The translations under genes were made by a program, and so were the position numbers. Shown here one piece after another: positions 8,490 through 17,194 of a DNA stretch of 64,000 bases; the first letter of the stretch is position 1, and each line of letters opens with the position of its first letter. Origin of the DNA: Bacteroides faecalis (lineage in GTDB: Bacteria; Bacteroidota; Bacteroidia; Bacteroidales; Bacteroidaceae); assembly GCF_003865075.1 (NCBI RefSeq), contig NZ_BHWB01000001.1, positions 310,001-374,000 of the forward strand. The letters run 5' to 3'. The notes beneath the pieces are model-generated. The model did not search any database and was not told the DNA's origin. It worked only from the letters and a program-made list of their open reading frames with translations.

Positions 8490-9777
8490 ATCAGGGCAGC
8501 CGCTCAATAATTTTAACCTCCTATTGTTTTCTCTTCTGCCAGTGGTATTCTTATAATTTCTAGTACTTCATCCCTGTATTGCTCATTCCATCCGCACAGT
8601 TTTCTCTTGGCTGCTATTCCCACTTTCTTTTTACTCTGCTTCAAAAGTGTTAGCGCCATTTTACACATGAGTGAAAAGTTCACTGCCCCGTTGTCTGTCT
8701 TTCTGGTGTAATCTTCCCTAAATGAAACATCCAATTGCCAGTGCAGTTTATTTTCGACCTGCCAATGCGATCTGATTGATTCGAGTAACAATTTTGGATC
8801 TTGCGGTAAAGAGGATATATAGCATCTGGTTTCTGTAGTAGGCTCTGCATTACCAACTTGCCTGACAGATGTTATTTTGGCAATAGTCTTTATCCCTTTC
8901 CAGCCAGGATAAAAATGTTCGGGATAGCATACTGCATCACAAACACACTTCCTATATTCTTTTCTTCCATGCCCCTCATTTTCTTGAAAATAACTTTGTT
9001 TGTATGGCAAATAAATCCGGTCTTCTTCCGAAAGTAAAGATAAAATCTTACCTTTAAGTTTTTTCTGATTGTCCTTGACGCATAATATATAATCCCCGCC
9101 AGCATTAATTATTGTCTCTGCTATTGCTTTTTGACAACCGGCAGCATCAATCGTTACAATACATTGCTCAAGGTCAAGGGCTTTGATTATTTCAGGAATA
9201 GCTGTTATCTCATTTGACTTTCCATCCACTTTGCGTTGTCCCAAACACAGGCCATTGCGTACCGCCCAGGCGCTGACCATATAAAGACGATCTTTCATTC
9301 CATGTCCGGCGGAATCAGGATTACGGCATACAGCTTTGCCATCTATAGCCACTACGCCGGGAACACGACGGCAAATATCGCTTATCCAGAGACGAAAGGC
9401 TTCTTCGAACCAATCTATATTCAATAAGGAAAAGAAACGGTTGAAAGTATCATCGGAAGGAATACCGATTAAAGTCGGAAGACGTTTCTTGAAATAATCT
9501 TCATGACTAGTACCGAAGAGATGAATCTCACTCCAGGTCTCTGCGCCACAGAGAACAGAGACCAAAGAGATAAAAACGATTTCATCAACGCTGTAAAGAA
9601 GGTTTTTCTCATTACGGATATCAGGAACATAAGAAGAAAACTCGAGTAGACTCAGCATTTATAAAGTTAGAAATTTGAAAGCAAATATAGAAAGAGATAC
9701 TGACAGAAGAAAGCCTTTTGAATATTTAATAGAAGAAGAATGACAAATGTATAAATTATTGAGCGTCTGCCCTGATA
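8490..9777 (-). mobile_element. ISAs1-family insertion sequence, apparently complete
   Basis: About 1.29 kb bounded by imperfect terminal inverted repeats. The left end reads ATCAGGGCAGCCGCTCAATA from 8490; the reverse complement of the right end reads ATCAGGGCAGACGCTCAATA, ending near 9776. One transposase gene fills the element. TAGATT flanks both ends (8482-8487 and 9778-9783), compatible with a decayed 8-bp target duplication (TAGATTCT against TAGATTAA). Exact ends are uncertain by 1-2 bp. It lies in intergenic DNA and disrupts no recognisable gene. Confidence 0.85.
8513..9658 (-). CDS. ISAs1-family transposase
   Basis: 381 residues, full length for the family. An N-terminal ISAs1-associated region (about 1-90) precedes a DDE transposase domain. 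Acidic motifs include VVAIDGKAV (about 103-111) and VTIDAAGCQ (near 170), where most relatives have DAMGCQ. The C-terminal block SHWQVENKLHWQLDVSFREDYTR supplies the glutamate. The frame is intact, so the element may still be active. It starts just inside the right inverted repeat and stops about 20 bp before the left one. Confidence 0.95.
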   Translation of the reverse strand: MLSLLEFSSYVPDIRNEKNLLYSVDEIVFISLVSVLCGAETWSEIHLFGTSHEDYFKKRLPTLIGIPSDDTFNRFFSLLNIDWFEEAFRLWISDICRRVPGVVAIDGKAVCRNPDSAGHGMKDRLYMVSAWAVRNGLCLGQRKVDGKSNEITAIPEIIKALDLEQCIVTIDAAGCQKAIAETIINAGGDYILCVKDNQKKLKGKILSLLSEEDRIYLPYKQSYFQENEGHGRKEYRKCVCDAVCYPEHFYPGWKGIKTIAKITSVRQVGNAEPTTETRCYISSLPQDPKLLLESIRSHWQVENKLHWQLDVSFREDYTRKTDNGAVNFSLMCKMALTLLKQSKKKVGIAAKRKLCGWNEQYRDEVLEIIRIPLAEEKTIGG

Positions 9778-10128
9778 TAGATTAAATACAAAAACGTTCT
9801 ACTAGAGAAATTTATTCATTTTCTCTATCAACCTATCACCAATCTTCTGAAAGTCTTTATTCATCGACCTTTAAGTGGTGATAGGTTGATTCCTGAACCT
9901 ATCACCGGATCTATCACCTATCACCCGTAAATTTGTGATACCACCTATCTTTTACAATTGAGTTTTTAAGGTCCGAAAAGTATCATTAAGCCAGTTGATG
10001 GGGATTAATAGTCTGTATCTCAACTATTAATAGCCTATATTTGAGGATCGATATCACCAGTACAAATCATATATACGGCAAAAAATACTTATAACACTTC
10101 ATGGCAGTTGAATAACAGAAATAAGTCT

Positions 10129-10230
10129 ATGCAAATTAATCAAGGAGAGTCTCAGCAGAATACAAAAGGAATCAGTAATATTCCAAAGGGAATGTATACT
10201 AAAAAAGGAAAAAAGCCAAATAGTGAATAG
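10129..10230 (+). pseudogene. Short ORF, possible C-terminal gene remnant
   Basis: 33 codons from ATG, rich in K, N, Q and G (SNIPKGMYTKKGKKPNSE at the end). The same frame is open upstream to about 10045, so it could be the tail of a decayed longer gene rather than a true small gene. No family recognised. Its position between the IS and the palindrome array suggests shared origin with that DNA; this is inference. Confidence 0.25.
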
Positions 10231-10305
10231 AGTAAACCCAGATATAATTAAAACAATTACCAGTACAGTCAAAAGCACTTATTAAAATACGAGTTTCATA
10301 TATTC

Positions 10306-10431
10306 GAAACTAAAGGTTTCAATAACTGAAACTAATGGTTTCACACCGAGAAACAAAAAGTTTCAAACTTTGAAACCTTTAGTTCCATACGGTTGAAACT
10401 ATTAGTTTCACCGCATGAAACCGATGATTTG
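10306..10431. repeat. Array of six GAAAC-N5-GTTTC palindromes with 22-bp period
   Basis: Six 15-bp units start at 10306, 10328, 10350, 10372, 10395 and 10417, giving spacings of 22, 22, 22, 23 and 22. Best units are GAAACTAAAGGTTTC, GAAACTAATGGTTTC, GAAACAAAAAGTTTC and GAAACTATTAGTTTC; units four and six are degenerate. The 7-8 bp spacers are not conserved. The period is not a multiple of three, so this is not coding. Regular placement every two helical turns suggests a multimeric DNA-binding site or a decayed tandem repeat. Confidence 0.8.
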
Positions 10432-10501
10432 ACTATATCTCTGCCATATTTTATACTTAGCTTTTTAGATCTTATCAGTTAGAAACATTTACTTACTATC
10501 T

Positions 10502-11071
10502 CTATTTAAATTGTGCAGTCATTAGCAAATGAATCGGATAGTTATCTTCGGCAACAGTCATGCCATTTGCTGCATAACAATCACTTTCCGGATCCGGCAT
10601 ACTCATTTGTGACTGCAAAAACTCAGGAGATACCAGAACCGGTGCTACCTGTTTGGTTGTTTTTTCATTTTGAGTAGCGGCTTTTTTTGAAGACACAGGT
10701 TTTTCTACGTTGTGAGTAGCGATTAATGTCTTCATTGGCTGCGTTTCTACTTTTTGATATATAGTATCTATCTTTTCGTGTACGACGATTACCGTATCCG
10801 TAATAGTTAACCGATTATCCGGCTGTGATTCTTGTCCACCCGAAAAAGCATAACCGATTATCCAACCTAACAAACAGGCAGCAGTCAGCCACCAAGGAGA
10901 AATTCGCAACTTTTTCTTTTGACTTTGCTTTTTCCTGATAGACTGCATGACAGAAGAAAAGGAGACAGGAGAATGCTCCTCCTTTTCCTGTTCATATTGT
11001 TTCTTCGCAGAACGAATCAACCATTGTACTTCCTGTGATTCTTCTAATCTTTCTAAATCATCATTTTTCAT
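10502..11071 (-). CDS. One-TM protein, probable anti-sigma factor
   Basis: 189 residues from the ATG at 11071 (a GTG lies two codons upstream). A charged cytoplasmic N-terminal region of about 75 residues (LERLEESQEVQWLIRSAKKQYEQE) is followed by a basic patch and a single membrane segment (WWLTAACLLGWIIGYAF, about 82-98). A low-complexity extracytoplasmic tail follows. It overlaps the ECF sigma gene by 11 bp and is its last operon partner. No anti-sigma family motif such as FecR or zinc HxxxCxxC is visible; the role is inferred from topology and position. Confidence 0.6.
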   Translation of the reverse strand: MKNDDLERLEESQEVQWLIRSAKKQYEQEKEEHSPVSFSSVMQSIRKKQSQKKKLRISPWWLTAACLLGWIIGYAFSGGQESQPDNRLTITDTVIVVHEKIDTIYQKVETQPMKTLIATHNVEKPVSSKKAATQNEKTTKQVAPVLVSPEFLQSQMSMPDPESDCYAANGMTVAEDNYPIHLLMTAQFK

Positions 11072-11666
11072 AATCACTTGTTTGGGGGTTATAGTTAGAT
11101 AATGAATGCTGCAATATTTTTAGCGCATAAAATAAGCGGGATTTCACAGTTCCCTCAGGACAATGGAGCACTTGTGCGATTTCCTGAACCGAAAGTTCCT
11201 CTTCATATCGAAGAGTATACGCCGCTCGTTGCTCGTCTGTCAGGCTTGTGAGGACCTTTTTCAATTGTTCATTAAACACTTGCCGATCATAAACAGTCTC
11301 AAATTCCGGAGAAACACAATAATCTTTTTCTTCCATATAGGACTGTTGAGACATATATTCTTCTACAATCTCACGATGTCGATATTCATTTTTACAGAGA
11401 TTATACGCCATAGAGAAAACCCATGTAGAAAAACATTTTCCTTGTTGATAACTATCTCTTGCTTCATAAATACGAAGAAACAATTCCTGAAGGAAGTCAT
11501 CTGCCAAGGCTGCATTTCCGGAAAACATCCGCATGAAGAATCCCTTCAGCCGGGGAGCGTATCGCCCATAAAGCTCTTCAAAGGCTTTTTCATTCCTCCT
11601 GGTGGCAAATCGTTCCATGAGTTGCTCGTCCGTTTCGTCGCGTTTGAAAGTTTTGAATAACCTCAT
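11061..11666 (-). CDS. ECF-type RNA polymerase sigma factor
   Basis: 201 residues. Region 2 spans about 25-95 (AFEELYGRYAPRLKGFFMRM, then DDFLQELFLRIYEARD and STWVFSMAYNLCKNEYRHR). Region 4 spans about 135-190 (LTDEQRAAYTLRYEEELSVQEIAQVLHCPEGTVKSRLFYALK) with a clear helix-turn-helix. Its ATG overlaps the stop of the preceding gene in an ATGA arrangement, so translation is coupled. Targets probably include its own operon; the upstream paralogous exported proteins may be its output or its sensors. Confidence 0.93.
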   Translation of the reverse strand: MRLFKTFKRDETDEQLMERFATRRNEKAFEELYGRYAPRLKGFFMRMFSGNAALADDFLQELFLRIYEARDSYQQGKCFSTWVFSMAYNLCKNEYRHREIVEEYMSQQSYMEEKDYCVSPEFETVYDRQVFNEQLKKVLTSLTDEQRAAYTLRYEEELSVQEIAQVLHCPEGTVKSRLFYALKILQHSLSNYNPQTSDYEK

Positions 11667-12919
11667 GGTTCCACTCCGTCTATAAGTTTCTGAAATTCGT
11701 CCCTTCTATCTACTATTTTATCAACAGCTTCTCCTTTCTCTTTCATCTCCAATTGACGGGCCATTACTGCTTCTATCATTTTCTCATTTTCAGTAGTAGC
11801 TTTAAAAGAACGAGAATGGTTCAAAATACCTTGCAACAGATTCTTCAACTTCGTATATTGGTTTTTATCCCCACTCGTACGATAGAATTGCAGTAGCGGA
11901 GCAAAGGAGATGATATAATTCCAATTGGCAGTTAAATTGTACGTAATCCCCGGATGATAGTCGGACCAGGGACGGCGTAAATAATCTAATAAATAAACCT
12001 GCTCATAATTTCTTCTTGCAACTGCCATATTATTATACGGCTTCAACGAATACTTTAATACTAATCCTTCGGGATATAACTTACTCTTCAAAGCTTCTAA
12101 CAGATCTTTCTCAAACACAAATTGGCTAAAATATACAGGGCGTTTCTCTTTTTCCAAAAAATATTCCGCTCCGGGCGCCACCTTTTTACTATCTGAGAAG
12201 ATTTTCGGGTCTACCTCTTGCTTTTCCCAAAACCACTTGCCTTGTTCGGGATTCATCAAATCGATAGAGGATATGATCTCAATATCCTCAAACAGTCCTA
12301 AACCATATTGAAGCAAATAATGATAAAACAAACTCGGAGCCAGTTCGGAGACAAGTACCGCATTCTTCTCTAAACCGGCTAACTCATTGTGACAATAGGA
12401 GAGAAGATCGGAAGAAAACAAACCACTTTTGTACCATTCACGAGCTATCTCTTTCACCTTTTCCATTTGATGCGTATCATAACAATAACGTATATCATTC
12501 AGATAATCCCGTTCACAAGTCCGTTTTAAAGAAAGTATCTGTTGATGAATGCGTTCCTGTTCCTGCGAATCAGTGTTCTGTACCAGTAAATAACGATAGT
12601 AAGTACGAGTATCCGGAATATACTTCTTCATTCTCTTTATACATGCATCCAGTTCCTTTTGGAATTCCTGTTTCTTTGAAGAATCCTCTTCCGTTTGCCA
12701 CATCGCAAAACAAGCGTACGCATAGTTATCCCATGATTTTTCATTCCTTTTATCTTTCTTCAATTCCATTTGCCAGGCTTCCTTCTGCGTCTGATACCAG
12801 GATATCCCCAAAGGCATAGGATATCCCATCAAAGATATTTCCAGACGCTCTGTATTCCGGGCAGTTGTCACCTGCCCTAAAATGATGAAAAAGAATAATA
12901 AGTAGATAAATCGCCTCAT
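11663..12919 (-). CDS. Exported protein in ECF operon, paralogue A
   Basis: 418 residues with a signal peptide (1-20, ending VTTA). No named domain recognised. It is a paralogue of the adjacent 12937-14184 product: both share an N-terminal ERAW/EKSW-type helix, a central NELA-x-x-EKNA block, and a C-terminal block RPVYFS followed by YPEGLVLKYSLKPYNNMAV and RNYEQVYLLDYLR. The C-terminal order (RPIYF, then LYxEGL, then a Y/D-rich tail) resembles the soluble end of DUF2723 membrane proteins, without their membrane helices; this resemblance is by eye. It lies directly upstream of the sigma factor with a 4-bp overlap. Confidence 0.6.
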   Translation of the reverse strand: MRRFIYLLFFFIILGQVTTARNTERLEISLMGYPMPLGISWYQTQKEAWQMELKKDKRNEKSWDNYAYACFAMWQTEEDSSKKQEFQKELDACIKRMKKYIPDTRTYYRYLLVQNTDSQEQERIHQQILSLKRTCERDYLNDIRYCYDTHQMEKVKEIAREWYKSGLFSSDLLSYCHNELAGLEKNAVLVSELAPSLFYHYLLQYGLGLFEDIEIISSIDLMNPEQGKWFWEKQEVDPKIFSDSKKVAPGAEYFLEKEKRPVYFSQFVFEKDLLEALKSKLYPEGLVLKYSLKPYNNMAVARRNYEQVYLLDYLRRPWSDYHPGITYNLTANWNYIISFAPLLQFYRTSGDKNQYTKLKNLLQGILNHSRSFKATTENEKMIEAVMARQLEMKEKGEAVDKIVDRRDEFQKLIDGVEP

Positions 12920-12936
12920 ATTTCTTATCGGTTTGC

Positions 12937-14184
12937 TCAGGAATTAATACTTTTCAAATACTGCTCCCGTACTTCTTTGGTACAAGATTTCGCATCGTCG
13001 ATAACAGTCCGCAGAATTGAATACAGTTTATCATAATGATTATGATCTTCCGACTCTTTGTAGAATTGCAACAGAGCTTTAAGGGCAGGGACATAATAAA
13101 GATTAAGTCCTTCATTTACTTTAGGATCGAAAGCTGACACAGCAAGAGTTTGAGGATAAAAAGACTCACGCAGATAATCCATTAAATACACATTCTCAAA
13201 GTTCCGCCGCATGACTGCCAGATTATCATAAGGTTTGGAAGAATATCTCATCAACAAACCTTCGGAATGCAGGTTATCTTTAAGAGCATTTTTAGCCATT
13301 TCATCCATTGTTATCGTAAAATAGATAGGCCGATTACTATACTTAGCAAAATGTTCAATCACTCCTTTGAGTTCTCTGGAATAGCTTTTCATAAAGTCAC
13401 CGGGCGAAGAATATGAGATCGTATCATTCTTTGCCTTTCGATATTTAGGTATTCCTAACTCTTCGGTTACCTTGTCTATAGAAAAAGAGTCGGTCAAGAA
13501 AGGATACATAATAATCTTCTTATCATTAAACTGGTCTTTCACACTCTGAAGAACCCTTACACCGTACAAATCAAAGCAACCTCCCATGAAGATAATAGCA
13601 TTTTTCTCTGCCGAGGCCAACTCATTGTAGGCAAAGTTCAATTGCTGGGGAGGAAACTCCCCGGATTCATACCAACGTTTACAGATATCTTTCAACCGTT
13701 TTTCATTTCTCAATGATACGGCCACATAAGTAGGATAATGTAAGACAGCATCAGGCCATTTTTCTATGATCTCGTCAAATGACATTCTCTTTTCGCCCGG
13801 CTTGATATTCGAGTTTCTTGTAATAGCATAAGTAGCAGTATTAGGTATATTTTGTTTCATACCTTCCAGCATTTCGTCCATTTCCTTTTGTATATTCGGG
13901 TCCGGCGTCGGATACTTTTTCGATGGTGTCATTGACTGCATTAATGAAGCTCCTTTAAGTATTTGAAGTACTCCCGAATATTCTAGCCATGCTCTTTCGT
14001 CTTTAGGATTTTCTTTTACTTTTTGTTTTGCTTGCTCCAGCTTATCGCACATACTTTTTACAGCCTTTGCAATTGAATCCGGAGATAATATGTTATCATT
14101 TAAGACAGACTCAACTTGAGAATAAGATAGTGTAGTGTAACAACAAAACAGGATAAACAACAGATATTTGATAGTTTTCATCAT
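12937..14184 (-). CDS. Exported protein in ECF operon, paralogue B
   Basis: 415 residues, signal peptide 1-22 (ending LSYS). Paralogous to the downstream 418-residue protein through the whole length. The central block NAIIFMGGCFDLYGVRVLQ and the following IIMYPFLTDSF have the feel of the DUF2723 soluble block (a turn, then a predicted strand-rich NxSLL-like segment), and the C-terminal NRPIYFTITMDE with HSEGLLMRYSSKPYDNLAV continues it. First gene of the four-gene operon, preceded by a 138-bp gap that contains TATGCTTTG, a near -7 box with one extra base. Function unknown; an envelope sensing or glycan-related role is speculative. Confidence 0.6.
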   Translation of the reverse strand: MMKTIKYLLFILFCCYTTLSYSQVESVLNDNILSPDSIAKAVKSMCDKLEQAKQKVKENPKDERAWLEYSGVLQILKGASLMQSMTPSKKYPTPDPNIQKEMDEMLEGMKQNIPNTATYAITRNSNIKPGEKRMSFDEIIEKWPDAVLHYPTYVAVSLRNEKRLKDICKRWYESGEFPPQQLNFAYNELASAEKNAIIFMGGCFDLYGVRVLQSVKDQFNDKKIIMYPFLTDSFSIDKVTEELGIPKYRKAKNDTISYSSPGDFMKSYSRELKGVIEHFAKYSNRPIYFTITMDEMAKNALKDNLHSEGLLMRYSSKPYDNLAVMRRNFENVYLMDYLRESFYPQTLAVSAFDPKVNEGLNLYYVPALKALLQFYKESEDHNHYDKLYSILRTVIDDAKSCTKEVREQYLKSINS

Positions 14185-14322
14185 TTACTTTTTTTAATTT
14201 GACATTGTTTTCAATAGAACCGTTCCGACAAAGCATACACGCGAAGAAAGGAAACGTTCAAACAAAACAGTATTTTCTTAAAAAAAGAATGAGAAAGAGA
14301 AAACTTACACTTAATTCGATCA

Positions 14323-15741
14323 TTAATGCCCGATTATTATTTCGCAAACCTTATCCTGAAAAGCCCTTGCTTTAGCAGCAGAAAGCACATTCTGATTCAT
14401 AATGGCAAATGCGACTTCGTGACCGTTCTGCATTCTCAAATATCCGGCCAATGCATTAATTGCTGTATAAGATCCGGTTTTTGCATGTACATTCTTATAA
14501 GCAACGGTCCCTTTCATCCGGTTTTGCAACGTCCCGTCAATTCCGGCAATGGGAAGTGCTTTATACAACTTCTGAAAAATGTCAGTCTGAGAATAAGCAT
14601 ATTTCAGGAAATCCACAAGCAGGGCAGGAGAGAGATAGTCATAATTCGACAATCCGCAACCATCTGCAATCTTATAGTCTTTCGGTTCGTACCCCAATTG
14701 CTCAATCAGATTCATAATCTCGGTAATCCCGTCTTTAGCCGTTACATATTTCTTGCCGGTGGCTTGCGCTCCCAGACGACAAAGAAATGCTTCTGCATTC
14801 AAATTATCACTTTCCTTCATCAATTGATTCAAAACGTCTTGCACCGGAGTTTCCCGACTACTCATCTTTTGCACTCCAACAAGAGGAATTTCAGCAAAAT
14901 CATACGATTGGGGAACTATAATTCCACGCTCCTGAAGTCGTTCAAGAAATGCGTGCATAAAGTAGCACTTCGAATCATAGACATTTACCCAGGATTTACG
15001 AATACCATCCATATTACCTTCTACAATGATATTATTCCCATTGGTAAGCCAATCACGTGAAACAGAGAACTTTCCGGCAGATGGAGTACGTGTTTTTGCC
15101 TGATTCGTCACCGTATAATAAGAAGAGTTCGGTTTACAAGAGACCCTTGCCGAATCTCCCTGTTGAGCACCGGGGGCAACTTCCACCTCGACAACACCTT
15201 TACAATACATCAGCGGAGACAAATAAGGTTGATAAGCTTCCGGATTATCATCCCATGCCCAACCGCTCCCCCAATAAAGTGAGTCTTTCATGGACACATC
15301 TCCATACACCTGTCCGTTAATCACGGAGAAAGGGAAAGTGATCACATCTTCTATCAGCGAATCCATTGCCAGTTCGTCAAATTCAGGATCAAATCCTCCT
15401 ACAACATATAGATTGCCTTGCAAGGTATCATGCTCTATCACACCGTCATACCATACTTCTGTACGAAAAGGATCGTCAGCTTCGGGGCGGGAAAGGGCAG
15501 TAATTGCCGTCAGTAACTTCATTGTCGAAGCAGGACGGGAGAGTTTATCGGCACGAAAATTATATAATGGAGCCTTTGCCGTCAGGTCATAAACAGATAT
15601 CCCGACTTCAGAGGCTTCAGGAAGCATCTTTTTGATTAATGAATCAATCTGAGAAAAGTCACTCTGCCCCCATAAAGGCAAAAAGCAGATAGACAATACA
15701 ACCGATATAAAAGTTTTCCTCACATAAAATTGTTTCTTCAT
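14323..15741 (-). CDS. dacB: PBP4-type D-alanyl-D-alanine carboxypeptidase/endopeptidase
   Basis: 472 residues, signal peptide 1-25. Peptidase S13 signature: acyl-serine motif S72-TM-K75 (RPASTMK), SDN in the segment ESDNLNAEAF, and KTGS in HAKTGSYTAIN. The length is normal for class-C low-molecular-weight penicillin-binding proteins. It hydrolyses the terminal D-Ala of peptidoglycan stems or DD-crosslinks in the periplasm. The gene lies 26 bp after the TlpA-like lipoprotein gene on the same strand, probably one transcript. The gene symbol is by homology class. Confidence 0.92.
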   Translation of the reverse strand: MKKQFYVRKTFISVVLSICFLPLWGQSDFSQIDSLIKKMLPEASEVGISVYDLTAKAPLYNFRADKLSRPASTMKLLTAITALSRPEADDPFRTEVWYDGVIEHDTLQGNLYVVGGFDPEFDELAMDSLIEDVITFPFSVINGQVYGDVSMKDSLYWGSGWAWDDNPEAYQPYLSPLMYCKGVVEVEVAPGAQQGDSARVSCKPNSSYYTVTNQAKTRTPSAGKFSVSRDWLTNGNNIIVEGNMDGIRKSWVNVYDSKCYFMHAFLERLQERGIIVPQSYDFAEIPLVGVQKMSSRETPVQDVLNQLMKESDNLNAEAFLCRLGAQATGKKYVTAKDGITEIMNLIEQLGYEPKDYKIADGCGLSNYDYLSPALLVDFLKYAYSQTDIFQKLYKALPIAGIDGTLQNRMKGTVAYKNVHAKTGSYTAINALAGYLRMQNGHEVAFAIMNQNVLSAAKARAFQDKVCEIIIGH

Positions 15742-15767
15742 ATTTCCTCTATAATCTTCTTCCTCAA

Positions 15768-16970
15768 TTACTTAATATTCCGTTTCACCTTATTTAAAAG
15801 CGACCCTTCTCCATATCCCGACCACACATCTTGAATCTTTCCGTCAGGGGCAATAAGTACATAATATGGTATTCCGTTCACCTGATAGCTTGCTGCAAGC
15901 CCGGTACGACCTCTACGGAGTTCATTCCATTGATTACCTTCCATACCGTTATTTTTTATATACTCTTTCCAGTTGTCTTTCGGATCTTCACTGATACTGA
16001 CTACTATAAGTTTATCTTTATACATTGCTACAATCTTCTTCATTTCAGGTATAGATTGTACACAAGGTCCGCAACCGCTACTCCAGAAATCAAGTAAGAT
16101 GTAATTTCCTTTAAACTCTGCAAGGTGATGTAACACACCCGCACTGTCATATAAATCTCCATCTACCATTTCATCTCCCACGCCAACAGTAACAGGCGGA
16201 TAAATATATTGAGTAATTTCCTGTCCGGCAGGCGTTTGTTTCTCTTCATCGGACATTCTGGTATAAAGTTCTTTCACTTCATCCTTATAGGGCATAATAT
16301 TTTCGTATTTCATCATAGAAGCATACAGTAACAAATTATTAATCCAAACCCTGGAAACGGGAGCACTTTTCATATATTCCATTTCTTTTTTCCAGATTTC
16401 CTTTTGCAACGGATTTTCCAGCTTCCGAATAGAATCTATTTTAGCCCATGCTTTTTTAGCAAACTCTTCATCTCCCGGATGATCAATAAACATCATACGC
16501 TGCCAATCATAACTGGCAGCTAAATGTTGCATCAATTCTCTTTGTTGCGTCATGGCACAACCCATAAAACGGTTCTCTTCCAATTGTTCGGGAATATCAC
16601 TTTCTATCGTCCAGGTTCTCAAAAGTTTGTCTTGTCCACTGACTTCAACATATTTCCCCGGTGCTACCCACACGTTCAGCCATACACCGGGAAAGCCTTT
16701 ACTTTTAGACATTAATAATAACTGTTGAGTATCCGAAATGGTGTCACGAAATGAAAACTCTCCATTGGTCAATGTATCTTGAGACAGCAATTTTATAATA
16801 TTCCCTTCACTCACGTACAAACCAATGACAACACTATCCGGAACGTTCTTCAACTTTCCATAAATGAAATACTCATTTGCCGGAATATTTCTCCTTTTCT
16901 GAATTGAACAGTTGATCATAGTCATACATATAAGCAACAATAAGAAAACCCAAACAATACACTTTTTCAT
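15768..16970 (-). CDS. TlpA-like thioredoxin-domain lipoprotein
   Basis: 400 residues. Lipoprotein signal with cysteine in MINCSIQKRR. The N-terminal third (GKLKNVPDSVVIGLYVSEGN, NGEFSFRD) is a DUF4369-like beta domain. The C-terminal TlpA/AhpC-TSA domain (about 265-400) carries WSSGCGPCVQSIP with the CGPC redox pair and the cis-proline loop NGIPYYVLIAPDG. Likely a membrane-anchored periplasmic thiol-disulfide oxidoreductase or reductant for a partner. It shares a probable transcript with the downstream PBP4 gene. Confidence 0.85.
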   Translation of the reverse strand: MKKCIVWVFLLLLICMTMINCSIQKRRNIPANEYFIYGKLKNVPDSVVIGLYVSEGNIIKLLSQDTLTNGEFSFRDTISDTQQLLLMSKSKGFPGVWLNVWVAPGKYVEVSGQDKLLRTWTIESDIPEQLEENRFMGCAMTQQRELMQHLAASYDWQRMMFIDHPGDEEFAKKAWAKIDSIRKLENPLQKEIWKKEMEYMKSAPVSRVWINNLLLYASMMKYENIMPYKDEVKELYTRMSDEEKQTPAGQEITQYIYPPVTVGVGDEMVDGDLYDSAGVLHHLAEFKGNYILLDFWSSGCGPCVQSIPEMKKIVAMYKDKLIVVSISEDPKDNWKEYIKNNGMEGNQWNELRRGRTGLAASYQVNGIPYYVLIAPDGKIQDVWSGYGEGSLLNKVKRNIK

Positions 16971-17194
16971 TTTATCTTCTAATTTATATGAAACAGTTAT
17001 TAGTAATACAACATAATTAATTCATACTAAGGTCAATTATAGTATCTGTCATTAGCTTCGCTCAAAACATCTTTTGATTTTTATATTATGGTATAGACGA
17101 TCGCAGGGAGGAAGAATCTTTTCTAGAATAAATGTTTTCTCTCTGTATTCAAAGAGAAGAGATCCTTCACAAGTTCAGGATGACAAAATCAACC

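Larger units (their letters stand above)
9778..10501. other. Gene-free region with CTATCACC motifs, a short ORF and a palindrome array
   Basis: This 724-bp stretch between the IS and the ECF operon has no full-length gene. At 9825-9925 the motif CTATCA/CCTATCACC recurs irregularly, including AACCTATCACC at 9830-9840 and 9896-9906 and its perfect inverse at 9877-9887. A 33-codon ORF lies at 10129-10230 and a phased palindrome array at 10306-10431. The whole looks like residue of a lost mobile segment, but no recognisable protein remains. Confidence 0.5.

Noticed and set aside
10306..10431. CRISPR-like array
   Set aside because: Units of 15 bp with 7-8 bp spacers are far too short, units diverge from each other, and no cas genes are present.
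16971..17194. Repeat-like sequence upstream of the TlpA lipoprotein gene (AGATCCTTCACAAGTTCAGG region)
   Set aside because: It resembles phrases that recur in many genomes, but only one copy is in this window, so no repeat can be supported.
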